A DNA stretch of 64,000 nt, taken from contig OU342634.1 in NCBI GenBank assembly GCA_910589415.1, forward strand, positions 1,612,001 through 1,676,000, read 5' to 3'. The notes beneath the pieces are model-generated. The model was not told the origin of the DNA. It saw only the letters and a program-made list of their open reading frames with translations, and made no database searches. The stretch is from Malachius bipustulatus (Eukaryota > Arthropoda > Insecta > Coleoptera > Melyridae). Positions within the stretch are counted from its first letter, which is position 1. Every line of letters begins with the position of its first letter. A program made the position numbers and the translations under genes. Positions 1 through 12,394 of the stretch are shown one piece after another.

Positions 1-495
1 AGAACATGAATAAATATTCGGAAAAGGCCGTCTTTGTCTATCACGATAAAATGACCTGTTTCCGAGTAAAACTTTTTTTAAATTTGCTTGCAGGAAAATT
101 GATCAACATAAATTATGATCATTCTGCAACAATACCAATAAAGCATGCTTTGGAAACAGCTGCAGGGTTGCCTAGTTATGTACAAAACAGAGACATTCAT
201 ATATAAATAGACTTGGAAATGATAAAATAAAAATAAAAACTTTTTAATAAAATAATTAAAATATTTAATAACAAAAAAAATTGCTCTCACAATTAAATCC
301 AAAGCAAACGTTTTGTTTCCTAGGCAACCCTGTAGCTGTTTCCAAAGCATGCTTTGGTATTGTTGCAGAATGATCATAATTTATGGTGATCAATTTTAGT
401 ACAAGCAAATTTTTAAACAGTTTTACTCGGAAACAGGTCATTTTATCATGATAGACAAAGAAGACCCTTTCCAAATATTTCTTCATATTTTTCAA
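1..495. repeat. fold-back (inverted repeat) element
   Basis: Positions about 1-180 reappear reverse-complemented at about 322-495, for example the tract reading AAGCATGCTTTGG in both arms and the run ATTTTATC next to ATGACCTGTTTCCGAG. The loop of about 140 bp is AT-rich. Short ORFs on both strands are mirror translations of the two arms and not separate genes. The left boundary may lie outside the window, so the target duplication cannot be judged. Confidence 0.75.
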
Positions 496-1045
496 TTGTG
501 CATCTTCAAAACTCAGAAAAAAATATTACGAAAAAAGTTATAAACCTTTTTTGAAGGAGGTCAAGCAGGGCAGTTAAGGCTTCTTGACTTCGAAGGATTC
601 CAGTCTAATTTGTACCAAGCATGCAAAGCAACATCAGTGGGAAGTGTCAAATTTAAAAAAAAATCCGTACACTAGAAAAAAATATATTTATATTGATTTA
701 AAAAAATCAACTTTGAAGGCTCATAACGTTCTTATTTATGAGTTTTCGATAAAAATTTATAGATACTTTTGGCAATATTTTATATTTTATCAAGTAGAAT
801 CACCCCCTTAATTTTTTGCGCATAATTTCCGGACAGCCTGTATAATTTTTTTGCACTGTAGATTTGCGGCGACACATAAACGCACGCAAAATACTAATTT
901 TCTAGAAAATTTAATATAGGGGTAGTTTTTGTCACTTTGCCACCCTCTCCCTAACACTTCAGACATGTAACTAGGATCGTAAGATGGATGGTCGGCTATA
1001 TGATTGTATAATTTTTCTGCGCTTTAGATTCACGGCGACATACAG
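496..1045. other. unassigned AT-rich spacer
   Basis: I see no coding potential, RNA gene or clear repeat boundary here. The short ORF at 584-811 is AT-rich, resembles no family and lacks a plausible context. A 15-base stretch, CATAAACGCACGCAA near 876, recurs in the same orientation near 3606 and suggests that the outer edges of the next inverted repeat carry an additional shared segment. Confidence 0.4.
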
Positions 1046-2067
1046 TGTGTGACACATAAAGTACCTACACATCAAATGGGAAAAATTTTCCTTTTCGGCT
1101 TAGGAAGATTTTCACTGCGCTAATAATTTTTGATACGCACACCACCTGTCACGTGTCTTTTACAACTGTCAAATTTGACATTTATTTACAAAAAAAACGC
1201 ATTAGATTTCAAAATTTTGGAAAATGTCACTGAAGAAAATAGTTCGATATTTTATTTTTCACCCATGTATCAATTTTGAACCCTGTAGAAAATTGTTGAC
1301 AATTGAAGAATTGTCGAAAAATTTGTTGAACATTTCTGATTTTCTAAAAATTTCGAAACTTGCACAAAGTGATTCCTTCATATCATATTCATATTTCCAA
1401 CGTTTTCCAACGTGTTTTTTTTTCTTGTGACCCGTAATTGTTCTAAATAACGTTTTCTTATAGAAATAAACGGCAGCGAAAACTATGTTAAAATTGGTAC
1501 AATAAGTTCATTTAATTATTTTTTTATCCTACCCCATAAGAAAATTGAACTTTCTCGACTGCATGCCCCCGGAGAAAGTGCCACTTTTCCTGCCTAGACG
1601 GTAAAATTATTTTTATATTTTCACGCTAGAGGACCACCCAATTGCAATTATTGCTATTTCCAGAGGGAACCAATAGCAAGCAAGCTAGCTGTATGTCAAT
1701 CTGTCAATGTCAATAGACCAGCAAGACCCAACAAATTAATTTTTTTTTTTTTTTAATTATAATTAACCTGCTTCAACCGTTTAGGTCATTAGCAGGATCC
1801 TAAGTGAATTTACATTCATGTGTTAGTATGTTTAAACATTCATTTATCTATTAAATAATAATAGATTTTTAGTTGTATTATAAATATTAAAAATTAATTA
1901 TTGAAGATTTGATGATTTAAACTTTGAAGTTATTGAAGATATTAGATTTGAATTACAATGGAACTAACGGATCATGAATCAGAAGAAATAAATTTTCTTT
2001 AAAAACAAATTTTTTTCAAAAAAAAAAAATTATTATTATTGTGTAGGATAAAAAATTATGTGTAAAC

Positions 2068-2172
2068 CACGGCGGTAAAGTGTCTTTTCAGGCCTCAAGA
2101 AGTGGCCAGCCTCGGCTGCGCCTCGCCTGGTCATATCTTCTTGAGGCCTGAAAAGTGCCACTTTACCGCCTA
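2068..2172. repeat. GC-rich stem-loop
   Basis: The arms GGCGGTAAAGTG...CTTTTCAGGCCTCAAGAAG and their near-perfect complement flank a loop containing CCTCGGCTGCGCCTCGCC. The GC content contrasts with the surrounding AT-rich DNA. A closely related loop sequence occurs in the tandem units at 25.4-26.7 kb. Confidence 0.7.
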
Positions 2173-2241
2173 GGTATACAATATACTATTACAAATAGCC
2201 TAACTTGACTTTATTTCGGTTTTTTACTAAGTAAATATATA

Positions 2242-3102
2242 CAGGGTGGTCCATCCTCGCGTAATTATCTCATAGCGGCCTTACCGCTCAAGATAGGAAA
2301 AAAGAATCGAGTAAAAAGATTTATGGTTTAAGGAGACCTATAACCTAAAATTATTTTCAGCTATACAAAGTGGCCCAATATCGCTGTGCGCCTTCAAAAC
2401 TTTGTTATTTTAAATATAGGACACCCTATATATTATTACATTTTTAGATTGTCTGAGAAAATTCAGTAAGATTTATTATCACGGTTTGAGTTTAAACTGT
2501 GAGTTATAAAGAAGTGAAAATCCCCATTTTCCATCTTTAAAGCAGCTTACAATGAAAACGTCTCAAGACAGCAGAAAAAGGTTTACATGTCCCTATTTTA
2601 ATTTTTCACGTGGTATCTTATCGTGGGTATGAAATTATTATACAGGGTGATGAAAATTATCAGATTCTTTATTAATTTTATCAGATTTTTCATCACCCTG
2701 TATAACAATTTCATCCACACCATAGGACATAACGTGGAAAATTAAGATAGGGACATTTACACCGTTTTCTTCTGTCTCGAGCCGTTTTCATTGTAAGCTG
2801 CTTTGAAAATGGAAAATGGCGATATTCACTTGTTTATAACTCATAAACTAATCAGTTTAAACTAAAACAGTGAAAACCATTCTTACTGAATTTTCTCAGA
2901 CAATTTAAAAATGTAATAATATATCGGGTGTCCTATTTAAAATAACAAAGTTGTAAGGCTTACAGCGATATTGGGCCCAACTGTATAGCTGAAAATAATG
3001 TTTGATAAGTCTCCTCAAACAATAAAACTTCTTACTCAAATCTTTTTTCTATCTTGAGCGGTAAGGTCGCTATTAGATAATTACGCGAGGATGGACCACC
3101 TG
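2242..3102. mobile_element. fold-back element, ACAGGGTGG ends
   Basis: The left end CAGGGTGGTCCATCCTCGCG is matched in inverse at the right end (CGCGAGGATGGACCACCTG). The arms continue for roughly 400 bp each and meet near 2655-2690. TA dinucleotides flank both ends. It shares internal sequence (for example the motif GAGTTATAAA with TGAAAAT) with the fold-backs at 10012-10510, 20930-21090 and 47343-48191, so these form one family. No transposase is encoded; it is presumably non-autonomous. Confidence 0.75.
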
Positions 3103-3602
3103 TACATACATGGAATTAAATAATAATCCCAGCGAAAACTACCGTTGGTCAATTGCTTTAACAGCACTAATAGTTCCCTTGCATTGCTAATATTTAAACA
3201 ATACTTTGTTATGTTCAGAAAGTGCGGGGAAAGGTAAAAATAAGTATTTTTCTTTTTAATTCGGATTGTTATTTAATTCGATGCATTTACTTATAAAGAA
3301 CCGACACAAAGTCAAATGTTATTTTTTTTACTATTTGTTGACAGTGTCGTTTTTTTATTATTATAAGGAAACGTTTTTTAGAACAACGAGTCACAAAACT
3401 AACATTTTCCAAAATTTTTAAAGCTAATGCCTCATTTTATAATTCTTTGCCAAAAAATATCAAATTTGACAGTCGTAAATACAAGTGACAGGTAGTGTCA
3501 TAATTTTTGAAGCACAAACTATTAGCGAAGTCAAAATTTCCCTAAACGGAAAAGGAAACATTTTTCCCATATTATGATGCGTACTTTATGTGTCACACGT
3601 AG

Positions 3603-5380
3603 GTATAAACGCACGCAAGTAACGAAGTTTTTAAATATCGAATGTAGGGGTAGTTTTTGCCACTCTCTCCCTAAATAATAATAATACTTGCGAAAAGCAT
3701 GGGGCAATATTAGGGAATGGTCAAAAAAAATTGTCTATGCAATATTTATAATAATAATTATTATTGATTCGCGAAGGCAATTTATAACCAACATACATAC
3801 AGAAGCAATTTAAGTTATTAGAGTCGTTGTTTAATCTCTGCTTATATCATTTTGACCACGTGTTCTGACATGTGTAACAAAAAATAATTTTTTCTGATAT
3901 GGAGAATACATTTTTGAAAAAATAACACAATAATTTTTATCGATGGATGATTAATAAAACACTAATGTTTAAAAAAATTCTATCAGTATGCAGAGATTCT
4001 ACAAAGTAAGGGTTGAAAACATAAATTTTACAATTTTTATCGGTTTCGAATATTTTGATGCACTATTATACTTGTCTGGTCCGCTGTAATATCGTGAATC
4101 TCGGATATGAATCTGTTTCCACTTCAGCGACGTGAGTGATTACACATTTTTTTGTTATTTGGCATAATTTTTCGTGTAAAAACTAATAGCAAAATTCAAA
4201 TTGGACGTAAGTGATTAGAAGAAAAATCTCATCGAGGCGTATTTTATTGCGGCATTGTACTTATAACAAAAACTACTTCCCTAACACAAACTGCTACAAC
4301 TCCTCTTCAGCTCGTTGTAAATACCTATCCTTTGTGATATTGCAAATTTGCAGTGTGCTTGACTTCTCACTACGGGCTCCGCTCAGTACAACTCGTAAAG
4401 CAGGTTTTTACCTTAGTTTAATTCTCTTCAAAGTTGAGTTATTCTCTTCAACAAACACATTCCTAGATTTTGGCTTCTCTTCAAATAGGTAATAGTTCTT
4501 GGAAAATATTTTATTGTATTCCAGAGAACCAGCTTGAGTTATCTATTTCTCTTGTCAGTTATACAGGTCGTAAATAACTTTTTATTACACTCTACATAAT
4601 AATATAACACTAACGTTTTAAAAATTCTACTTTTTATGGAGGGATTAGTAATGAATGTGACACGTGTTTTGCTGATTTCTAACCAGCATTTTCGGACAAA
4701 TGTAAAGGAATTTAAAAACAATTTATACATCTATTATATACTTTTCGATACAATAAAATTAATAAATTAATCAAGCCTTTTGATTACTGTGCAAGTAGAA
4801 TTGCTATTTTTGTTCTCTAACCAATAAGTTTTTATAGCATGTCCTGCTCACTTAAGTTTAAGCTGGCAGAATAGCAATTTTTTTAAATGTAAGGATTTGA
4901 AATTATTTATCATGCTATTTCATTAATTAGGCTTTTATTGTTCATGTCAATGTTTGCTTGTGCTGCAAATGGTAATCTTTCGTAAATAAGAAATGGGGAA
5001 TTAAATTTCTAAGTTATCATAAACTTTGATTAAAAATTAATAGTCCGCTAGAAAAAAATAGTCGTAGGTTTGAAATAATTCGCATAGAGCTGAAATTTGG
5101 TGCATGCCTTGAGAACATTATTACATATAAAATACTAAAAGTCCCCATCGATCCCGCATCCGCAAAAAAAGTTATTCAAGGTCAAAGGTCAACGATATTT
5201 TCCGATAAACTATAAGTTTCATCATAAAAATAATTCAAACAAAAGTTGTAAAATAAATCATGAAATTAGGTACTCGTATCTGCAAAATTTGTTCTTAGAT
5301 TTTCTTATAAAAATCACTTTAATTTCCTGAGATTCTAAATCACAGAAATCAATAATGTACGCTGAACCGCGTATTATATA
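3603..5380. other. gene-free AT-rich region with a dispersed repeat
   Basis: I find no supported gene. The tract 3951-4021, including GCAGAGATTCTACAAAGTAA, recurs at about 54870-54937 next to a Penelope-like end, and a shorter inverse form occurs near 28186-28206. This part is therefore probably the terminus of a dispersed retroelement. The ORFs at 4211-4492 and 4539-4730 have no recognisable domain. Confidence 0.4.
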
Positions 5381-7013
5381 CAGGTTGCACCATGTATCCT
5401 TCTCTAAATTGCTAATCTCCTGAACGCTAAGAGATACAGGGTTGGTTAAATTAGAGAAAAGATGCGCTCTTTTGTGGCCATCTCGAATCAGTCAAGACAT
5501 ACAAAATATCTGTGACCGTTCCTGAAATATCCCGAAAAAACTAAAAAATCGAGATTTCTTATTTTTCCATATCTTTTTTATTATTGGAGATTAATAAAAA
5601 AAAATTTGTGCAACTGCCATTAAAAGTCACACTTTTAACGACAGCTGACAGTATTAAAAGTGATTGTTTACATGGAAGCGTGTTTAAAGTACTTTTAACA
5701 CTAGTGTTAAAAGTAAAAGTAACACTAGTGTTAAAAGTACTTTACAACACTCGTGTTAAAAGTAATTCTATCTACTTTTTCTGTACTTACATTCTCTCAT
5801 TGAACTACATTTTCTAATGATGGAATCAGACAAAATTATAGGTAGTAAGATTTTTTCATATTTTTTTTATTACTGGCAAACATATTAAGAAAAAAATAAG
5901 TACCTCATCAAGTATTCAAGACAATAATAATTGTTCAGAAATTGCAATTAATAATAATTATTTTGAGTTTTGACGTCTCTTTTATTTGTATGCACGCATT
6001 TGTTAGTAACCATAGCGTCGGCAACGGTTGCATAGTACATTTTTTGTACTCATCTGTAATATTTTAAAATGCAATTTGACGTTGAGTGTCAGTCTAAATT
6101 CATCAATTTTATTATCATAATAGAGCAGTTTTACAAAAACCATTGTATTTGTATTTATATTCGTCTTAAAAGTGATTTTATTTATTCGTGAAATTTATTA
6201 AATTCGCTCCGCTTCGCTTCGCTCATTTCACAAACCTTTTCACTCATAAAATAAAAGTTCACTTTTAACACTAATATCATAAATAGCTATTTCGTAGGCT
6301 TACATAAATCGTCAATCGACTTTCAAAACTCCAAGAGTTTTGACAGTCAACTTTCATTTTTCTTATGGCCGCCATAATTTTTTTTACGTCTTTCGATGTG
6401 AAAAAATAATGGAAACCAAAAATTAATAAACTTGAAAAAAAAAATTCTCAAATTTTTATTCTTCTTTTTTCAAAGAAAAACTTTTAAAAAATCGTCGAAA
6501 AACATCAACATTGTTCAAATACGCCGAAAGAGTGCTTGCCTTATGGTTTTTTAATTTATCTATGAAATTCGGTCTAAAAAGTTGTCTTTTTTGTAAAAAA
6601 AGAGGATAAAAATTTTTTAAATTTATTTTTTGAAGATTAACAATTTTTGGTTTTTATAATTTTGTTTATACCGAACAACATAAAAAAACAATATAGCGGC
6701 CATAAGAAAAACGAAAGTTGACTATGAAAATTCTGAGATCTAGTCGGCTTTGAAATTTTTTTAAATTTCAGACGGGTAAAAATGTCACAAAAATTATTTA
6801 TTAATCTCCAATAATTAAAAAGATATGGAAAAATAAGAAATCTCGATTTTTTAGTTTTTTCAGGATATTTTCAGGAACGGTCACAGATATTTTGTATATC
6901 TTGACTAATTCGAGATGGCCACAAATTGCGCTTCTTTGTTCTTGTTTAACCGACCCTGTATCTGTTAGCGTTAGGAGGAGATAGCAGTATAGAGAAGGAT
7001 ATGATGCACCCTG
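5381..7013. mobile_element. fold-back element with internal insertion
   Basis: The left end CAGGTTGCACCATGTATCC is the inverse of the right end near 6990-7013 (GGATATGATGCACCCTG); TA flanks both ends. The arms share the CTGTATCTxTTAGCGTTxGGAG block and the tract reading AAATCxxGATTTTTTAGTTTTTTCAGGA in inverse. Inside, about 5591-6268 looks like a later insert bounded by ...AAGTxxACTTTTAAC motifs. The same fold-back family recurs at 8989-10004 and, truncated, at 20086-20915. Confidence 0.7.
5685..5765. repeat. tandem palindromes of TTTTAACACTAGTGTTAAAA
   Basis: The palindrome TTTTAACACTAGTGTTAAAA occurs in direct succession, with partial and diverged copies (AACACTAGTGTTAAAAGTA and AACACTCGTGTTAAAAGTA). 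Each unit is self-complementary and could extrude a small hairpin. It sits in the insert within the 5381-7013 fold-back. Confidence 0.7.
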
Positions 7014-7248
7014 TACATACAAACCATCGGATGTTCAATTATGACAGTCTAACAACAGTATTTAAATTATTTGAAAAAAATTATTCAATTAATTGCCCAA
7101 AAGTAATTTAAAAGATCAACTCTTTTTCGATCTTTGTCTTTTTTACTTTAATTTTCGATTTTGTCTTGTTCTATATGGAATGGAGCTGCAAAAAATTAAT
7201 TGTTTAGACAAGTAATAATACCTATGCTTCTACTAGTCAACACTAGTG

Positions 7249-7990
7249 TCGAGTATACTATCAAATTCGTGGATGGCTAAGGAATCAACAGGACCGAGGA
7301 GATTTGAGTTGGAAATTAGTAGATAATCCTTTGGAGCCAATTCAAACTTTACTCCCACAAGCCCCGGAAAGACTTCTCAAAACCATCTGTTGCAATTACA
7401 AAAAGGGTTGTAGTGGAAAATGTAATTGTAAAAAACTCTGGTTTGCTCACCACTATGTAGGTATAATACTAATTCCCGCGACCAGTCTTGTTCCAATGTA
7501 AAATCAGCGTCAACAGATGAATATTTTTATGATATGAATGAGATACGTACAATACATCAACTGCTGGTGTACCTATCTTTTTTACATATCCAGTTAAAAG
7601 TGCGGTAATGTGTGCATAATTATAAAGAATCCCACTTATTCAACGCTTTCGAATCGCAAAATGTCAGGAATAAGATTAGAAAAAAAGTGTAAGAAAATTT
7701 TTTTGTAGACAATTTCTTGATTTAAAATTTTTGTGTGAGATAGTTTTATGATTAAACTTACCATTTACCAAAAAAAATGGAAAAACCATTTTCGAAATTG
7801 GAAAAACCTTTGATCTTGAATAACATTTACTTGAATAACAGATGTGGATTTTTAAGCAGAAAAAGGAGATGTGGAGTCGATGGCGACTTTTAATATTTTA
7901 TTTGTAATAAACAATGTTCCCAAGGCCCCTGTAGGAAATTTCAATGCTATGCGAATCATTTCAAATTGACCGGAGTATAATGAGAAATCT
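7249..7990 (+). pseudogene. relic of CxC-domain transposon protein
   Basis: Around 7249-7470 the frame reads a WLRN..D..DLSWKL segment, then PIQTLLPQAPERLLKTICC and a cysteine series C-C-N-Y-K-K-G-C-S-G-K-C-N-C-K-K. This is the layout of the tesmin/TSO1-like CxC protein encoded by the inverted-repeat element at 37.5-39.6 kb (WLGF..DP..WGW, PAPPELLKLISC, C-x-C repeats). A second cysteine-rich piece in another frame, about 7899-7970, reads C-N-K-Q-C-S-Q-G-P-C-R-K-F-Q-C. The reading frame is broken and no terminal repeats were found, so this is a decayed copy. Confidence 0.6.
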
Positions 7991-8988
7991 ACCCAGTTAA
8001 AATTAACAAATTTTGAATTTACAAATAATATAACTATGATACATTATACATATAACTTTCCCATATCACCACAAGTATTCCTCTTTTTTCATTTTTTCTA
8101 ACTGAAAAACTGACAGCGGACTTACGACAATAATTCTCTTCAATACCTCTGTATGGGGTAACATTCCTAATTTAACAAACTTCTGAAGGGAAACGGACCA
8201 CCAATAGGGACTTCTGAATTTGCATTGTACCTACCCCACTACCATACATAATTACCAGTTCTCTGAAAGCATATAAGAAGGGTATTTTTACGAAATTGCT
8301 AATTTTTCTTTTGCACTTTGCAGTTCAGTTGTACCTACTGATCAGTTGTTCGTCGTAGAAGTACTTATTTCATTCAGAAAACTCCTCTGATACTCCGATC
8401 CGATCAGTTATAAGTGTGCTTCTTCAGTAAACTGAGGGAGATTTGCCATTAGTGAAAGTATAGCTTGAGTTTTGTGAATCAGATTATAAAATATTTTCTA
8501 AGGCTCCTAGATTTTTCGAAAAAAGGAATGGTAAGAATAATTTATAGATTATTTGTAGTTTGAACAAATAAGAGATAATTCTTGTCTTGACCATTACTTT
8601 TACTTGTTTATTAAGGTTTTGTTTAAGGTTTTTCTTAACTGATGTAAACTTATTGAAGTTATCGTTGATAGATAAATTTTATAATCACAATTATTAGCAA
8701 TTAAATTTCCAGTCCTTCATGTGGTTCTCAAGTACAGAAAATACCTATATTGTTAGTTGTTACCTTAAAAAGGTCAATAAAAATCATTTTGCTGAAAAAG
8801 TTATATAGGTACCTATATTTTGAAAAATACTTGATTTTCGTGTAAAATAAATTAATAAACGTCTATTTCACAATTATTATTATTTCTATTGAACTTTTTT
8901 TATATTCATCGATTAATTTATTTTAGGTTAAATTTCCATGTTGATCCTACCTAATAAAAAAATCGTAATTTTTCTGTACTTATAAAGG
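7991..8988. other. AT-rich spacer, nothing recognised
   Basis: No gene, RNA or bounded repeat is supported in this stretch. Confidence 0.4.
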
Positions 8989-10004
8989 CTTAGAACTATT
9001 ATTTAAAGGGCCACTACAGGGATATCCTAAACCATTGAAGATACAAGGTCGGTTAAATTAGAGAAAAGTTGCGCTATTTTGTGGTCATCTCGAATCCGTC
9101 AAAATATGTAAGATATCTGAGACCGTTCCTTAAATATCCTGAAAAAACTGAAAACTCAAGAAATCTTATTTTTGCCATATCTTTCTTACAATTGGAAACT
9201 AATGAATAATTTTTCGTAGGCTTACTTATGTAAGCCTACGAAAAATTATTCATAAGCCGTAATGAGCTATTTACCTGACGTTTCAAAACTTTTCAAAGCC
9301 GACTAGATCCCAGAGTTTTCATAGTCAACTTTTGTTTTTCTTATGGCCGCCATATTATTTTTTTATGTCGTTCGATAGGAAAAAAAAATTGGAAACAAAA
9401 ACTAATAAACTTCCGAAAATAAATTTCAAAAATTTTTATTCTTCTTTTTTCAAAAAAAAAAACAGAAAGTTATTCGCTGAAATAGGTCAATATGAAATCA
9501 TACTGCTTGCCTTATAGTTTGTTATGATATTCGGTCTAAAAAGTTATCTTTTTTTTAGAAAAAAAAGAGGAACAAAAATTTTTGAAATTTATTTTTGGAA
9601 GTTTAGCAAACTTCCAACTTATTGGTTTTTGGTTTCCATTATTTTTTTCTTATCGAACGACATAAAAAATAATATGGCGGCCATAAGAAAAACGAAAGTT
9701 GACTATGAAAACTCTGGGATCTAGTCGGCTTTGAAAATTTTTGAAACGTCAGATAAATGCTCATAACGGCTTATGTAAGCCTACGAAAAATTATTCATTA
9801 GTTTCCAATTGTAAGAAAGATATGGCAAAAATAAGATTCCTCGATTTTTCAGTTTTTTCAGGATATTTCAGGAACGGTCACATTTACATGTTTTGTCGAG
9901 ATGCCCACAAAATAGCGCAACTTTTCTCTAATTTAACCGACCTCGTATCTTCAATGGTTTAGGATATCCCTGTAGCGGCCCTTTAAATAGTTCTAACCCT
10001 GTAT
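8989..10004. mobile_element. fold-back element
   Basis: The left arm begins TTAGAACTATTATTTAAAGG and its inverse ends CCCTTTAAATAGTTCTAA. Both arms hold CAGGGATATCC / GGATATCCCTG and, further in, the GTAGGCTTAC block and the ATGGCGGCCATAAGAAAAAC block. It is the same family as 5381-7013. The ORFs at 9332-9962 translate these arms and are not genes. Confidence 0.75.
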
Positions 10005-10011
10005 ACAGGGT

Positions 10012-10510
10012 GAGTCATTGATATGGGAAAGCTCGATTGCACCTACACCATTAAAGATATCGAAATGAACCAAAAAGTGCTGTGAATGGGAGGGTAAAGT
10101 GCAGTTCGTAAAATTATTTTCAGATACACAGGATGGCCCAATATCGCTGTACGCCATACAACTTTGTAATTTTAAATAGGACACCCTAAATAATTATTAC
10201 ATCTTCAGATTATTTGAGAAAAGTCAAAAAGAATGGTTTGTAAAGTTGAAGTTTGTAATGAGCGATTTATGAGTTATAAACAAATGAAAATCGCGATTTT
10301 CCATTTTCAAAGCAGCTTATATTGAAAACGGGTCGAGATATGGAAAAACGGTTTACATGTTCCTATCTTAACTTTTCAAGCGGTATCCTATTGGATGGAT
10401 GAAATTTTTATACAGAGTGGTAAAATTTTTTATTATTTTCATCACCCGGTATAAAAATTTCAGCTACATGATAGGATACCAAAGTAAAAATTAAGATAGG
10501 GACATGTAAA
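10012..10510. mobile_element. truncated fold-back element
   Basis: It starts TACAGGGTGAGTCATTG directly after the previous element and has the internal blocks of the 2242-3102 family (GGACACCCTA, GAGTTATAAACAAATGAAAATC). The central hairpin around 10410-10450 is present, but most of the right arm is missing. It degenerates into short TATCTTAAG repeats near 10520-10560. Confidence 0.6.
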
Positions 10511-11179
10511 CCGTTCCTATCTTAAAAGTATCTTAAGTATCTTAAAGTATCTTATTTAAAGTATCGTGGGCATGCTCACGATACTTACTATTACTTACCA
10601 ATACCAAAAAAAATTAGTAGGTAGCTCATGCCGACAAACGTAGTATCAATGTGTCCTAGAAGATAGTTTTTTTGTATCATCTTGAAAACCATGCATTTTA
10701 GGACAAAGTTTTCAATGATTTTTCGACTTGAAGTTAGTCCACAAATTAATGAACTTTTAATGTACAAAAATATTAACAAACGTCCACACTAGTTTTTGTT
10801 TTATTATGATGTCTAAGGAATTGCTAGTGTTGCACAGAAATTAATGAAGAAAAGTCAAGAAATATAAAAGTCTTATTTTAGTTGCTTAGTCTGTTAGTCT
10901 GAAAAAACATCAAAATTTAAAACAAGTCAATGGCGTACATTTTTCTTTGAATAAAATGGTTGAAGGTGCCCTCTGGACGCCACTGGATTTAATAATTTCA
11001 ATGCACTTTAGGCTAAAGAAGCTCCTTATTTATCTAACACTAATGTATCTTGAAAATTAGACATTTTAGGACACATGTTTATATGAACTTTTTGGAAATA
11101 TGAACTTTTATTTTGGTCCAGAAACACGTCCTTAACTTTAGTAGGTGCAAACCTTTAAGTAACACCCTGTATATTATTA

Positions 11180-11517
11180 CAGTCTTTTTCTTTTGGTTTA
11201 CGTCTTTTGTCAATTGCTTTTCCTAATTTGTCAAAAAAATGATTTTCCCATTTATCAGACGTCAGTGTGATTTTTCAATTGAAATTCCTCTTTTGTCAAA
11301 TGAGATTCCTTTTATATCAAATGCTTTTCCAATGTTTATTATAATGTCACTATACGTAAATGGGAAAAGCAATTGACACAAAGTGAAACTGATTTGACAT
11401 AAAAGGAAATTGATTGCTAAATCAATGACTATAATCATTGATAGATAGAAAAACAAAATCATTTGACATACTAGGAAAAGCAATTGACAAAAGAGGAAAA
11501 CCAAAAGAAAAAGACTG
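11180..11517. mobile_element. Tc1/mariner-like MITE
   Basis: The terminal inverted repeats start CAGTCTTTTTCTTTTGGTTT and continue for about 70 bp (TTTTGTCAATTGCTTTTCC in both arms). TA occurs on both flanks (11178-79 and 11518-19), as expected for a TA target duplication. At 338 bp with no coding capacity it is a MITE. Assignment to Tc1/mariner rests only on the TA duplication. Confidence 0.75.
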
Positions 11518-11627
11518 TATGTACCTAATTTCCTTAAGTTTTACTTTGTTTTTGTTCATTTTAGTGTATTTTTTGCCTTTTAGTTATTTCCCCCGGCGGA
11601 TTATAATCTGACCACTTCCCGTCGGTG

Positions 11628-11675
11628 ATGCCTACAAACAGCGTGGACGACGATTGGTTCATGTGCGCCAAAAAA
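11628..11675 (+). CDS. possible first coding exon of unknown gene
   Basis: An ATG preceded by a GC-richer leader opens a 16-codon reading frame (MPTNSVDDDWFMCAKK) that runs into a good splice donor, AAA|GTAAGT. A pyrimidine-rich AG precedes the leader at about 11582. The piece is phase 0 at the donor. I do not recognise the peptide and cannot link it to a downstream exon: the exon pair near 16.4 kb needs a different phase at its entry. It could be chance. Confidence 0.25.
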
Positions 11676-12394
11676 GTAAGTACATTTCGTAAATTAATAT
11701 ACTTTAAAGTTTCCGAAAATAATGACAAAAGAAATCAGATATAAAGAAATTAAGTTAAGAAATTATAACTAAAAAAAAAATGTTCACTCTATTTTTTTTA
11801 TTTAGGTAAATATAACTCTTGTTTGTGAATCTATTAATTATGCCTTTTCAATTTTCTAAGCTTGTTACACAGGAATTAAAACAGAATGAACTATCTTGGA
11901 TACAAGTGCTTTTTATAAATCTCGGCACTGAATGATGACTATTATACTTATACAAAATCAATGGCATTTTCGATATTAAAGCATGTCTTGGAAACATTCG
12001 CGACAATTACCTACAATAAGAACAACCTCACCTAGGAATTGTTTTTACAAATTAAGTATAGGTTAATATTATACCTTATTATGTATAGAAACTGTGTTTC
12101 TTAATAACACTAATATTTCAGGATGTAATTTTTCAAGTCATTTTACGAAAAAAATTTCATATGAACAGCTCAATTTTTTTACTACAGTATGTTGAATTTT
12201 TGTACAGTATGATTTTATTTTTTTTATAGAATTTTTTATTATCCCCGAAAGTAGTTTAGAGTTTTTTCAATTCTGGTAGATATGTGAAAAGGATATAACA
12301 TCACATCTTTTAGTAAGAAAATTTATTCCATTGCTCCACTCTGATGTTTCTATTTTCAAAAATAAATCGCTAATACCTATCTACTAACTTTTAA

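Larger units (their letters stand above)
1046..3600. repeat. large inverted-repeat element with nested insertions
   Basis: The segment about 1046-1225 is inverted at about 3404-3600: both contain GTGTGACACATAAAGTAC followed by a purine-rich run and CTTTTCCG/CCTTTTCGG. Between the arms lie a GC-rich hairpin (2068-2172) and a complete smaller fold-back (2242-3102). I therefore read this as an old fold-back element that was itself invaded. The 1224-1430 ORF lies partly in the left arm and is not convincing as a gene. Confidence 0.6.
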
